NCBI GenBank assembly: GCA_032690845.1
Contig: CM064420.1
Coordinates: 59,136,707-59,200,706 of the forward strand
Length of the DNA: 64,000 nucleotides
From: Eleusine coracana subsp. coracana
Taxonomy: Eukaryota; Streptophyta; Magnoliopsida; Poales; Poaceae
Direction of reading: 5' to 3'
The notes under the pieces were generated by a model, which made no database searches, was not told where the DNA came from, and worked only from the letters and a program-made list of their open reading frames with translations. Shown piece after piece: positions 10,381 to 22,000 of this stretch (within the stretch, counting starts at the first letter, position 1; every line of letters starts with the position of its first letter). The translations under genes and the position numbers were made by a program.

Positions 10381-11965
10381 CGCCAAACGATGAAACGAAT
10401 GAACCGTGTGTTCCATCTACCTTACCAATCACACGCCAACCGCTAGTCAAATACCACCATCTCCACTTGTGATTATTTTCGACGATCCAATCCAATCCAA
10501 TGGTCATGACCAGCGGGGATAAAGACATGCATGTCCTATTGTCCTATGTTTTCTTCGATATTTTCCACACTTGCCTGCAAAAAGGTCATTATAGGCATAA
10601 ATAAACTCTTAAAAACTGTTAGGAATATCGAAAGACGACTTCTTCACCATGTACTCGTGTAGTGGAGAGCATGATTATCGATCGTTAGCTGCACGTTTTA
10701 ATCATCCAACTGATATGAAACCAGCAAAAAAAGGTCCATTATGATTGTCAGGATCCGTATCTCAATTTCACTGAAATAACCGGGTCAAAATTTACTGAAA
10801 TATACAGAGTTCACGTCCGGGATTTAAGGTGAGAAACCGTGCGCTGACGCACCGTAAGGAAAAACAGCGATGATGATGTAGGAACAAACTCGTTGGTTGG
10901 TGTAGCTTCGATCCTACCATGGATTAGAAACCGGGACACACGGTTTTAAACTTTAATAATCTTCATTGTGAACCCACGAGGTGTGACAGACTTAGTTTCT
11001 GTCAGTCAAACGCGCCCCATAGGTTGTATTGTTCCGGACGAATGAAGCCGGATAGAAAGGACACACATCAACAGTCCTTTTCATCAGTTTTCTTCGGAGC
11101 TAAGGATGAAAATATGACTATCATTTGGTGATATGGTCGTTAGGATGACATAGAGTAGTAGAAAGGATATTTTTTAATTAAACCGAGTTAGATTATGGAA
11201 CGCATGAAACAAGAGTTTTAAGTATACTATCTTCGAAATTATTGAAGCACTATATGCATCTTTTAAAATTTGTACCAGAGGAATCGAAGAACTGTAGGCA
11301 CAATGGCTGCCACTTGTTATTTTCATAGTTCTATTCAGCTCATCATCCGAACCGTGTTTGATTCCTATTTGTGGCACGAGGAAGTTCCATATCATAGAAG
11401 TAACAGTGTTCTGAAAACGGACCTCAAACACACTGAGAATTGGCTGTATGGAAACTTCCTCACGAAAGGATGGACGTTCATGAAAGGAATGATTAGATTT
11501 GTGCCAACTGAGTCAATTACAATTTCAATATTTGCCCTTGCTTTTGGGTATTCAGATTCATGACTCTATCAGCAGCTTGAAGCCAGTAACTTTTCATGTA
11601 TCACTGGCATCATCATCCAAAGTGAAATGAACAAGTTTAGAACCAGTGGCATGAATCGAATTATGCGAAATCATAAATACCAAATGATAATTGACTCAGA
11701 AAATGTTGGACCGATACTGTTCCTTTTAGAAACTGGAGACCATTTCCAGGTAGCAAAACTTGTTACGTATACCAAATCATCTGATGTGCAAGACAATAAG
11801 TATCCCACTAAGTCAACTGACAACATGCTTAGAGCTGCATATTCATTTACAATGGAATTAGCTGCCTCTCCATACCTGCCAACGCACAGGGCTAACTAAA
11901 ATATGCTCCTTATTAACTACAAAAAATTATCACATCGCCAATCTTTCCTTGAAATCACCAAGAAA
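10381..11965. other. Intergenic / probable 3' UTR of the PLM-like gene
   Basis: No gene is recognised. Open frames at 11270-11563 and 11627-11899 lack known motifs. The part nearest 11965 is probably the 3' UTR of the minus-strand gene that ends there; the part nearest 10381 is the ASR gene 3 promoter. Confidence 0.45.
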
Positions 11966-14900
11966 TCACCCATCGCTGGTTAGAGTAAATGCCAAGAGAA
12001 CACACAATAGGGTAAAAACTATCATAGCTGCAGCAAAGGATAAGATAACGCGCTGCGAGAAACTTTGCTTTTCTTGTCCAGCCAGTTCAACTTCATGCAG
12101 CAGGCTCCTTATTTCGATGATGTCTGAATCTTTAGCTGCGCGGAATAGTCTGTTCTGAATCTTGTCAAGCTTGGCAAGCCTTCTGGATCTGTTGGTTTCC
12201 TTTGCAGACCAGATGAACCCAGTCATCCTCCATAAGAGGATTCCCACATAGATTGCTACAATACAGTCAACACTGTAGTGATGGCGCTCCCGTATCTCCC
12301 TCTGAGCGCTGTGGACAACAAGTAACCATATGACAACGGAGATCCAGCCCCCATATGCTTCTTACAAGGACAACATAGAGGGATAAGCCATTAAGATGAT
12401 ACTGGTGGAATAAGTAATCGATGGACATAGATTAAGATGATCACAATGATAAGAATGAGTGCTCATGTTGAGGAAAAGAAACAAGATAATGACGAGCCAA
12501 ATATCTTTAAAAGAGGAGGCTAGCTCATGTCAAGTTTTCACCTCAGGAGCCTTAAACACAAACTTCATAATTGATTGAGCAGAATGATCACAGAGCATAC
12601 ATGACCATGCCAATCACTGTTTATAATGATATTAATTGCAAAATACAAAGACTCCAATCTTGTAGCAAGGATGGGTCTATCACTTTTTTTTTTGTGATGT
12701 AACAAATTCCAAATTAGGGGATAAAAGGCAGTTGGAAGTCATTTCAGTTTGAGAAGGATACCAAAAGGTTAGATATGTTCACAATTTGCCATGGTTAATA
12801 GGATAAAAACAAAAAAGATATCATACCGTCCATGCCATAGCAGTTAGGACAGCAACAAGCATGTGTCCACTGTACATAAGATCACTGCAACCACCGCTTG
12901 CTCTTTTGAGCAAATGATACCATGAGGGCCCCTCTCCAGTGCTTGGCCTCAAAATATCTACCAGGAAGCTCATCCATCCCCAATCAGGTCTATACTCACC
13001 AGGGTAATCTTGAACAACAGCTATAATCAGAAGGACCAAAATTAGCAAGTACTACAGCTACTGGTCAATGAAGAATCTACATGTCTGTATCAGCAAAGAG
13101 ATGAGTGGCCTAACCATATGGCATATCCTCCTTTATCAATCTGCGGATTACATCTGCACCAGAAGCATATGGAGCATAAAATTTCTGTGCCCAAGGATGA
13201 GGATGGTCAGGTATTTGATATCGAGCTTCAGCGCACCAAGGCCTTGCTGATGGAAGAATTGTAGCAAGAAATGTTATGGCCCGGAGCAAACGCCCAACTG
13301 CCATAGTGAACATATACCTTGAGGCTATTCCAAGTCCAGGACCGTTAATGCAGCCAAACAGTGCTGAGAATCCCAACATAATAAACAGCATCAAGTAATG
13401 GTGAAGATTGATGATGTGAGCTCTCAGTAGGTCAACCACTTTTTGAGGAAGCCTTTCATTCAGTGCTAGAAGAACCCACTGGCCAGTGTCTGGAAGAGGA
13501 GCAGTTGACCTGTTGATAACAGAGGATCTGTATTAGTTTAGTTCTTTCAATATGATAGAGCTCATATGTTTAAATGGTGCGATGTAGTGCTTGTACTGGA
13601 ATAATCCCAATAAAACCGAAACTAAAATTGTAAAGAGGGTAGCCTACACTGTGGAAGGTAGACACACTTCTGCAATAAAGGTCTAAACTATTAGAGCTTC
13701 TTTGATTCCTGGCTGGAGAGGAAATGTAAAGAAGTAAAAGAATGACCATGTATTATCTTAGGCAGGCTTTTAACAAGATGCACAAATTCAAGTAAAACAA
13801 AATAGGTAGTCCACAGTTTGTCAAGCGTCAGGCAACCAGCTGCAAACTTAAGATATCCTGCTACTGAAAGAAACAGTCATTTACAATCCAGGCAAAGCTC
13901 TATGCAGAATCACTAGTAAGGGGAAAAGGTGCAACTCAGGTGAAAACGGGCTGTGTTCGGGATTAGTCGATGTTCAGCCAGAAAGCCGGAGCACAAACAA
14001 ATGCTTTCATGTACCGAAAGGGGCAAAGGGCTGGTGCTTTTTAGAAACAATTGCTGCATTAGACTGTACATTAAACTGTCGCCAAAAGTGAAACGTGCTA
14101 CAGATAAGTTGCAACCGGAAGAACACTCCGATCCATCACCAGATCACCAAAATGACTCTGAGTGACTCCTGAAATGCCACAAATAAGGCAGAAGGACCTG
14201 TTCGAAGCATACTTATATACAATTCAGAGAAATTTAACCTTCAAAAGGCCATTTTTCCACATTGTTTTTCCTACAATATATACTTGCTGCATTTTCAGTA
14301 GATACCCACCCATGGTTCGACATATCATCAAAATGAAGGGTGCTAATTGCAGTTACCACAAAGTAAACACCGCCATAAGTGTAACCAAGAACCCACATTT
14401 GTGCACGAAAATGTTAAACAGAAGGGAGTTGCTAATTTTCAGGCGACTGAAAGTTTATAGAACTTTCAGTCACCGCTTTTGAGCTATAGATTCTATATCC
14501 AACAGTTTTTAATTATTATAAAAAAATCCTATAAAAAACAAAACAAAACACAAAGGAGCAAAGCATTGACTGAAAGCTTTCAGATGCCTGAAATCTAGAA
14601 AATCCGTAAACAGAAACATCTTAATAATTCCCGCAACGCCCCAGTAAGCCAAAAAAAAAAAAAAAAACTGACCGGTGCCACTGGAGGCCGAGCACGGTGG
14701 AGACGAAGCGGACGGAGATGGCCTCGCAGAGGAATGCCGCGAGCATGAATGCCAAGGCGGCGAGAAATCTCGGGGCGGCACGGAGCTCGGCGTCCCATCG
14801 ACGGTAGAAGGGAGCGCGTGCGGCGGTGGCGAGGGCGAGCGCCGCCCAGAGCGCCGGCTGCAGCCGCCCGTGCCACGCGGGGGACAGGTGCCCCAGGTAG

Positions 14901-15019
14901 TCCACGGCCACGTACGCCGCGGCCACTAGCCCGAGTCCGCCCACCGCGAGGGATCTCCGGCGACCACCTGCCCGCAGCGACGGCGGCGGAACGGGCCGCT
15001 TCGCCTTCACTTCCGGCAT
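11966..15019 (-). CDS. PLM: Sphingomyelin-synthase-like membrane protein (PHLOEM UNLOADING MODULATOR family)
   Basis: Four exons: 15019-14673, 13509-13115, 13020-12827 and 12360-11966. The product is about 443 aa if the frame is kept. It starts MPEVKAKRPVPPP and has several hydrophobic segments. It carries the PAP2_C lipid-phosphotransferase motifs: CSDLMYSGHM in exon 3 and RHHYSVDCIVAIYVG in exon 4, giving the His-His-Asp catalytic set. Exon 2 contains TGQWVLLALNERLPQK and HHYLMLFIMLGFSALFGC. The family makes or modifies sphingolipids in ER/Golgi membranes; Arabidopsis PLM affects phloem unloading through plasmodesmata (family knowledge). Oddity: exons 1-3 plus exon 4 from the canonical AG total 1331 nt, one short of a multiple of three. 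The acceptor reads TGTAAGAAGC, so canonical splicing loses one base and shifts the frame. See findings. Confidence 0.85.
14443..14630. repeat. Repeat copy 1, in intron 1 of the PLM-like gene
   Basis: This segment (TTTGAGCTATAGATTCTATATCC ... TTGACTGAAAGCTTTCAG) recurs at 15655-15810, upstream of the same gene. It contains the perfect palindrome CTGAAAGCTTTCAG. At its left edge is a hairpin, GACTGAAAGTT-TATAG-AACTTTCAGTC. It is probably a small DNA element of unknown family. Confidence 0.6.
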
Positions 15020-15654
15020 GGTCAGGAGTTTGGGGGAGAGCAGCTCCTCGGCTGGCCATGGTCATTGGGAAAACTCAGAACTGTTGCTATTCTAGTCACT
15101 TTAAATATAGCAAATCGAATACTAATACAATCTCGAGTTCAATTTCTGTGTCAGAGGGCGTTTAGAAATAATAATAATAATAAATACAAAATGTTGGATT
15201 TTGTAGCAAACACTGCTTCCTCGCAAGGATTCAAAAATCGTATCAGTAACCGTTTTTTTCTTGTTAAAAACTGATTGATAAACCAAGAAAATCAATCAAA
15301 AACTATTTTTTTTTTATCATGCCTAGATTCAGTTTTTTCAATAAATCGGACAGCTGCTGAAATCGAGCCGGACCGGTTTTGCTAAAATCCGTAAAAACTT
15401 TGTGCGATATCCTAGCAAAAAGTTTGTTCATTCCCTGGTTTTTCACCGATTTTTTAATCCTTTTCCTCGATTGTGCGATATCCTAGCAAAAACTTTACGT
15501 ACAACAAACCATGCTGAAGCAAACCATATAGAGGTGTCAGCCGACATTGTTCACGGCGACCCCAATCAAAAATTGTAAACGCCGAAAATAAAGCAGTATG
15601 ACCACCAAATCACCAATCAAATACAAAGCAAAAAAAAAGGAAATTTTCAAATCA

Positions 15655-15810
15655 CTTTTGAGTCAAAGATTCTATATCCAATGGTTTTTAATTATTATTA
15701 AAAAAATTCTATAAAAAACAAAATAAAATATAAAGAAATAAAATATTGACTGAAAGCTTTCAGACGGTTAAAATCTAAAAAATACGAAAAAAACATCATC
15801 TAAAAAGTAG
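15655..15810. repeat. Repeat copy 2, upstream of the PLM-like gene
   Basis: Same orientation as 14443-14630 and clearly similar over about 150 bp, including the CTGAAAGCTTTCAG palindrome. The left hairpin seen in copy 1 is missing. It lies in the non-coding stretch between the PLM-like gene and the F-box gene (15066-16142), where nothing else is recognised. Confidence 0.6.
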
Positions 15811-16142
15811 TACTAATTATTCTCTACAACGGCAACTTTTTGGAGGGGTGAATCGAACAGTTGCGTTTTTTTTTTCTCTCGATATGAATCTTGGGATGAA
15901 AATTTTGATCGCGGCGATGCTGCAGAGAATATCTTCATCACATCTGGGCCTCAAGAGCCTTGCACAGCCCAAGCACGCTCCATCTTCCCCAGCCAGCCTG
16001 GCGACAGAAAGATTCCGACTCCCCAAACCACTCCAGTTCAGAGCCACCGGAACAAATTCGCTAACTGAAACCAAATCATTCCCCAAAATCCACCGCCTCT
16101 CACTTTGCCTTAACCCAACGGTCCTCTCCCCCAAGGCCGGCC

Positions 16143-17542
16143 ATGGCGGGGAACGAAACCGCGGAGAACGGAGGCGACCACGCCCCCGTCGTTGCCGTGC
16201 ACGAGGCGAACGGAGGCGGCCCCGCCCCCGCCCCCGCCGTGGACGCGGTGAACGGAGCCGTGGAGGATGGCGGGGACCCTAATCCCGCCCCTGCCGAGGC
16301 CGCGGCGGACGGAGGGAACGCCGCTCTCGTCCAAGCAGCAGCCGTGGTGGACGCAGGCGCTGTGTTCCTGGACCTCAGCCTCATGCCGGAGGCCGTCATC
16401 TACCAGTTCTTCATCCGCATGCCCGCCGCCATGGTCGCCCGCTGCCGCGCCGTCTGCAGGATGTGGCGCGACCTCACCAGCACGGAGGCCTTCCTCCGCG
16501 ACCACCACCTCCACCGCTCCCGCCGCCCCATGCCGCTCTTCTTCTACTGCATCGACGACGACCACGTCGGGGTCCACCTCCGCGCCGCCGACATACGCCG
16601 CCGCGAGTCGTTCCCGGTCCTCCGGTTCGCACACCTCGACCCCGCGCTCGCCTCCGTCGACCCGCGCGTGGTCCGGTTCCGTATCGAGGGCTCCTGCGAC
16701 GGCATCCTCCTCCTCTCCTACGACGCCCGGCTTTACGCCTGCAACCCCTGCACGCGCCGCTGGGCGCGCCTCCCGCGGATTGACTACCTCGCCGACATCT
16801 TCGCCTTGTACGCGCACGACCTGGGCGGCGGGAGGGAGTACCGGGTGCTCTACCGTTGCTACCAACTCGACCTCAACGCCTGCAGGTTCACGTACTGGAT
16901 CCTCAGCTTACCGGAATCGGTGCGGCTCATTGGGCGCCCGACCAATTTGGAGGTCCTCGACCGGTTTCAGACCCGCGGCATATGGCCGCCCATCATGGTC
17001 CAAGAACGCCTGCACTGGCAGCCGCTGCGGCTTCACCAGGACAACAGATACATTCTGGTGTTCGACACGGTTGATGAGATCGTCATCCTCCCGTGCTAGA
17101 GGACAACTGTTGGATGCAAGTCGAGCGCGAGCAGCTGCTTGAGATCAATGGCAGGCTCGCTATGATCGCCGGCGCTTCGACAGTGGTGAGTGTTTGGGTT
17201 CTTCAAGATTACATTGGGCAAGCCTGGGCCTATGAATACCAGATTCAGTTGCCGGTGGCTGCGATTCAGGCTAGCCTGGGCTATGTAGCTACACCAGGAC
17301 CATATGCTGCATATGCACTTGTGTTCGCCGTGTCCCAGGATCGCAATGTTCTGGTACAGTGCACGCATGCCCTGCTGCAGTGTGATGCCAATGGGACTCT
17401 GCTGCAGACTTACCAACTTCCTGCTAACCGCACCATCCTCTCCAGATACATGCTCCAGGAGAGCCTTCTTCAGCATGACTTCCTGCCGCTGCGGGATACT
17501 GACGCTCATGACGGTGACCCGCCTTTCTTCCAGGCACCATAG
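16143..17542 (+). pseudogene. F-box protein gene split by a frameshift
   Basis: Reading from ATG 16143: an Ala/Gly/Asn-rich N-terminus (to about residue 75), then an F-box reading LDLSLMPEAVIYQFFIRM and CRAVCRMWRDLTSTEAFLRDH. An F-box-associated region follows, with GSCDGILLLSYDARLYACNP and CTRRWARLP. That frame stops at 17097-17099. The missing C-terminal part continues one frame over from about 17093 (LEDNCWMQ, LLEINGRLAMI, VSVWVLQDYIGQAW) to the TAG at 17540-17542. Together they give about 465 aa, a normal size for grass F-box proteins of this type. Such proteins are substrate receptors of SCF ubiquitin ligases. A one-base loss (or two-base gain) near 17070-17097 explains the break. It may be a real pseudogene, a truncated but working protein, or a sequence error. 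Confidence 0.75.
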
Positions 17543-19051
17543 GATGCTTTAGTGCTCTCTAGCTAGCAACACTCAGTTGCATTTTCTTGGGATATACTCA
17601 GTATGCTTTAGGTGCTGAAACTCTTTCACATGAATGGTTATGAACCATGGAATTGCTTTTGTCTTTGTGTATTTCTATGAACCTGGTCAATTGCTTAATT
17701 GTTTCCTGTGTAGCAAGCATAACAGTTCTGCTTCTGTTGATACACGTGCCCCAAATCTTTGAATTCTCAAGCACATTGAGTGAGAAAGATCAAGTCGATT
17801 CCTGTTTACTGTCGTGTAATGTAGCATCTGTTCCTGTTTGTCACCTGTGTACTGTAATAGCTTGCAGAATCACATATAAGCTGGAGGTACATTTTTTATG
17901 ACTGCATGCTTCTGTGTTTCTGTGATACTGCTGATCTTGACAATCACTATGAAGTGCTGGTCATTGTCTTGTTATTTACAGAATCACCATGTCTGCCTTG
18001 AACATCGCTGCTGCAAAAAGCTAATCTGAAGACATTTTTGTGGCTTAAAATTAGCTAAGGAGCTGCTTCTTTTCAAGTATTAAAATCAGATCACTGTGTC
18101 ATCAGATCAGAGTGTGATGCAAAGAGTCATTCTAGACAAGATTTCCCGTGGTAGAAGCTCTAGTAGCTACCCAAGAAGAACCTGTTGCTGGAAATCCAAC
18201 TAATTTCCATTGGTGTCTTGTGAACAATGGAAAATTCAAAATGGGAAACTCTGTTCAGGTTCAGGCGATTGAATGTGAGATATTCTGAATGGTGTCTAAT
18301 GGTGGACAAGGGAAACATTAAAAACTGCAGGCTACTGAATAGTATAACTGTATAAGTCATCGACCCTGGTGAGTGGTGACTGAGGAATAGTCTATCAGTT
18401 CTGCATTTCTGAATGGTTCTCTTATGATGGGGGGGGGGGGGGGGGGGGGGGATACAAGAAATTTGAAAAGAACTGAATATAATCTGTTAAAGACAACTGA
18501 AGATACCAATCGTGAGTTGTAATAGGATGAAGATGCTCAATGAAGTTTCCAGATGTACATGTATTGAAAAATGCATTTAGATTAACACATTTTGTGTGCA
18601 GATAGGTCATATTACACACAAGTTGAAGATTTCGATAATTTCAATTTTGATCCTCAAAAGCTGGAGTTTTCTGATTATTGCTAGCTCTCGTAACTTTAAA
18701 ATCAGATTAATTACTCACTGATATCAGCATTCAAAATTCGGGTCATATAGAATTGCTAGAAAACATCTCAATTTCCTTCAAATCAAATGGAGCCAGATAG
18801 CCAGTTCGTCCGAACTTGGTGAAAAACTGAAGTATAGAGGCCCCAATCTAAGCCCGAAAGGCCGAAACTCCAGCCCAGCCCACATCTCAGCACGACACGT
18901 TCTCGCCGACGGCCTACCTGGGCAACCCACTTCCTCGGCCTCGCCGCACTTCTTGATCAACCGCCGTGGAAAGCCTAGGTTCCCCAATTTTCGGCTCCCG
19001 AACAAGCTGCACTAGAAGGAGGAGCAATCTCGAGCGGCGGCGGCGTCGGAG
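17543..19051. other. Intergenic: F-box 3' region and MAK16 promoter
   Basis: No gene is seen. A 23-base G run lies at 18429-18451. From 18840 to 18990 the sequence becomes GC-rich. It contains AGCCCAGCCCAC, which on the other strand reads as two TGGGCT site II-like elements, a motif common in promoters of plant ribosome-biogenesis genes. That fits MAK16 starting at 19052. Confidence 0.5.
18429..18451 (+). repeat. Poly-G tract (23 G)
   Basis: An uninterrupted run of 23 G, very rare in plant DNA. It may be a G-quadruplex-forming repeat or a sequencing/cloning artefact. Confidence 0.9.
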
Positions 19052-22000
19052 ATGAGCGACGACGTGGTATGGGACTGCATCCGCCACGGCCACTGCAGCT
19101 TCATGGCCAAGTAAGGCGGCAACCTCCGTATTCGTGCTTTGTCAATTTTTCTTTCTCGGATCGGTGCTTCTTCTGACGATGGAGAGGCCAGGCTGTACCG
19201 ATTTGTGCAGGATTGAGACGGGCATATTTTGCCGGAACCCCTACAACGCGACGGGCATCTGCAACCGGAGTTCCTGTCCCCTTGCCAACAGCCGCTATGC
19301 CACCATCCGCGATCACGACGGTGAAATCACCTCCCCCTGTTTCATTGTCGCAGCTTCACAACGAATTGAGCTGAATTGTTTAACAACGCCCTTAAAAGAC
19401 GGTGATAGTTTATGATGGAGTTATTGATCCGTAGTTATTTGTTACTTGTACATTCTATAGGAGTAATACTCAAGAGCAGCATGTTGTCAGGGGGTACCGT
19501 TTGTTACATACTTGAAGTAATAATCACGAGCATATTGTTAGGGGATACCATTTGTTAAGAAGCTGGTACATTATTGATCATGATCGCGTCACGAGGAAAA
19601 TTTTCTGGAATCAAGGTTGCTTGTATGCAGGGCATAATATGCACCGCTATTCACTGATCACGATACCACGCACACCAATCTATAGTGTACACTCTATCTA
19701 ACAAGTGTCTCCATTCTCACAAGTAGCTTACAGATATTGACAAATTAACAGACTGTTAGTGAATGATTAGAATCCTATATTATTATACCACAAACACGTA
19801 TGCTCTTGATCTTTTTCCAGAAGTCAATTCATAAGTCGATATCATGTTATTTTATCATACTTGTGATCCAGTGGTTAATCAACCCATCAGTGCCTAGTCA
19901 AATCTCTTTTATGTTTTCTGGAACCTACTTTTTTTTTTGACCCTTTTGGTGATATTGTTTTTCTATCATATTCCTCACTCTCCATGCAGGTGTTTTTTAC
20001 TTGTACATGAAAAGTGCTGAAAGAGCTCATCTTCCAAAAAAGTTGTGGGAGAGGGTCAAACTGGAATTACGAAAAAGCAATAGAAGTTATCGACAAGCAT
20101 CTAGTGTGCATCTTTTTCTTATATGATTTGTTATGAAAAAAAAATATTGCGTGGGCATAAAAACTTATGAAGTTCTCATAGCATATCTTTATTCTTTCTT
20201 CAGGAATTTTGGCCTAAGCTACTTGTGCATAAGATTAAGCAGCGCCTAACAAAAATGACTCAGTACCGCATAAGGATGAGGAGACTTCAACTGAAAGTGA
20301 GGTATGCAGTTTTATACTGAATATAAGCATTTATAGCTGTAGTCAATGTCAAACATTTTAAATTTTGATTGATAATATCTCTAAAAGTAAATAGTTATAA
20401 ATATAAAAAGTTGCATATTATGATAGTTGCTTTTAAGATGAATCTAGTAACATCTTTTATACTTGATTAATCATCATAATAACTTTTTCTCTATTGATAG
20501 TTAAAGTTAAAATTATTTAACTTTAACCGAACCTAGAAAGCAAAGTTGGAAGTTGGTACTACAGTACAGGTTAGTACACCTGCAATGAACTCTGGCTAAC
20601 TCTAGCGGACGGAATGACCTACTGGGGCTTTAGACTGTCCGCACCGGTACCTGCCATCAGTTCCTGCAGGAACGTTTACAGGAAAAAAGGGCATCCTCTA
20701 AAGCTTCCTCTATTATCCCGACACCTTTCTGCTTCCACTAAATCTAGCGCAATACAGGACCTCCTCTATGTCTGACGTGGCGTAGGGCTCGCATGCCCAC
20801 GGTTCATCCGCGCCATGAGCTGGAAGGGGAGAGAGAAGGGGATGGCCAGAAGGGGAGAGGAGCTGGCGCGGGAGACGATGCGGAGGACTATCGGCCCTTC
20901 TCCTTCGTGTTGTCCGTATTTGGCGCCGCGTGGATGGGGCTGGAGGGCGATGGCACGGCGGAGGGTCGATGGCCAGCGGGGGTGGAGGGCGACGGCGCGG
21001 CAGAGGAGGAGCCCCTTGCTCGGATCCCAGCGGCGGCAGCGCAGGTGAGGAGGGGGCCTGGATCCGTGGCGACGGCGCCCAGGGGAGGCGGAGGAGGGGC
21101 CCGGCGGTGGCACCCAAGGGAGGCGGAGGAGGAGGGGCCCGACGAGCGGGCGAGGAGGGGGGCTGGATCCGGCGGCAGCGGTGAACAGGGGAGGCAGAGG
21201 AGGAGGGCCCCGGTGGCGGCGTGGCAGGCGAGGAAGAGGGCTGGATCTGGCGGCGGCGGCAAACTGGGGAGGCGGAGGAGGAGGGCCCCGGCGGTGATGT
21301 CGCGGGCAAGGAGGAGGGGCCCGGTGGCACGGGGGCGGGGGAGGAGAAGGGGCCCGACGGTGACGTGCGGGCGAGGAGGAGGCGGGGCGTCGGCGGCGAA
21401 GGTGCATCGCCAGAGGGAGAAGAGATATTCGGGAGGGAGGAAAGAGAGAGAGAGAGAGAGGGAGAGAAAAATATAGTAGAGAGGCTGACGAGTGGGTCAC
21501 ACAAAGGGGTAGTTAGGATAAACGGGTGCAGGAAAAAATGATATAGAGGAAAAAATCTTACTGATGAGAATAAAATTTATCTTTTAGAGGATGAATTTAG
21601 AGTATGACAAGTGCAGTCAGTCTAGCATGGAAAAAGAATTAGATCTAGGTAGTGGGGCCTGGAAGTAAGCTAGTAATGCCTCCATTATGAGTTGATATAG
21701 AGGATCAGTTAGTCCTCTATTATGAATTAGATCTATATCTAATTCATATACTCCACACAAAGATAGTTGATATAGAGGATCAGTTGTAGAGTATGACGGG
21801 TGCGGAGAAAAAAGGTATAGAGGAAAAAATCTCGATGATCAGGACAGATAGAGGATAAATATAGAGTATGATGAGTGCAGACAGTCTAAACAACGGTAAG
21901 CTGAGCGACTAAATGACTCACCAATCCCAACTATTCAAGGGACCGTTGAAAACAAGATACACTCCCTCGACTTGTTCCACAGCTCTGCATGGGTTCTTGT

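Noticed and set aside
16267..17142. 291-aa Ser/Thr/Arg-rich frame
   Set aside because: Shadow of the GC-rich F-box coding sequence; low complexity with no domain.
20713..21504. 263-aa and 244-aa proline-rich minus-strand frames
   Set aside because: Low-complexity translation of a GC-rich transposable element inside an intron.
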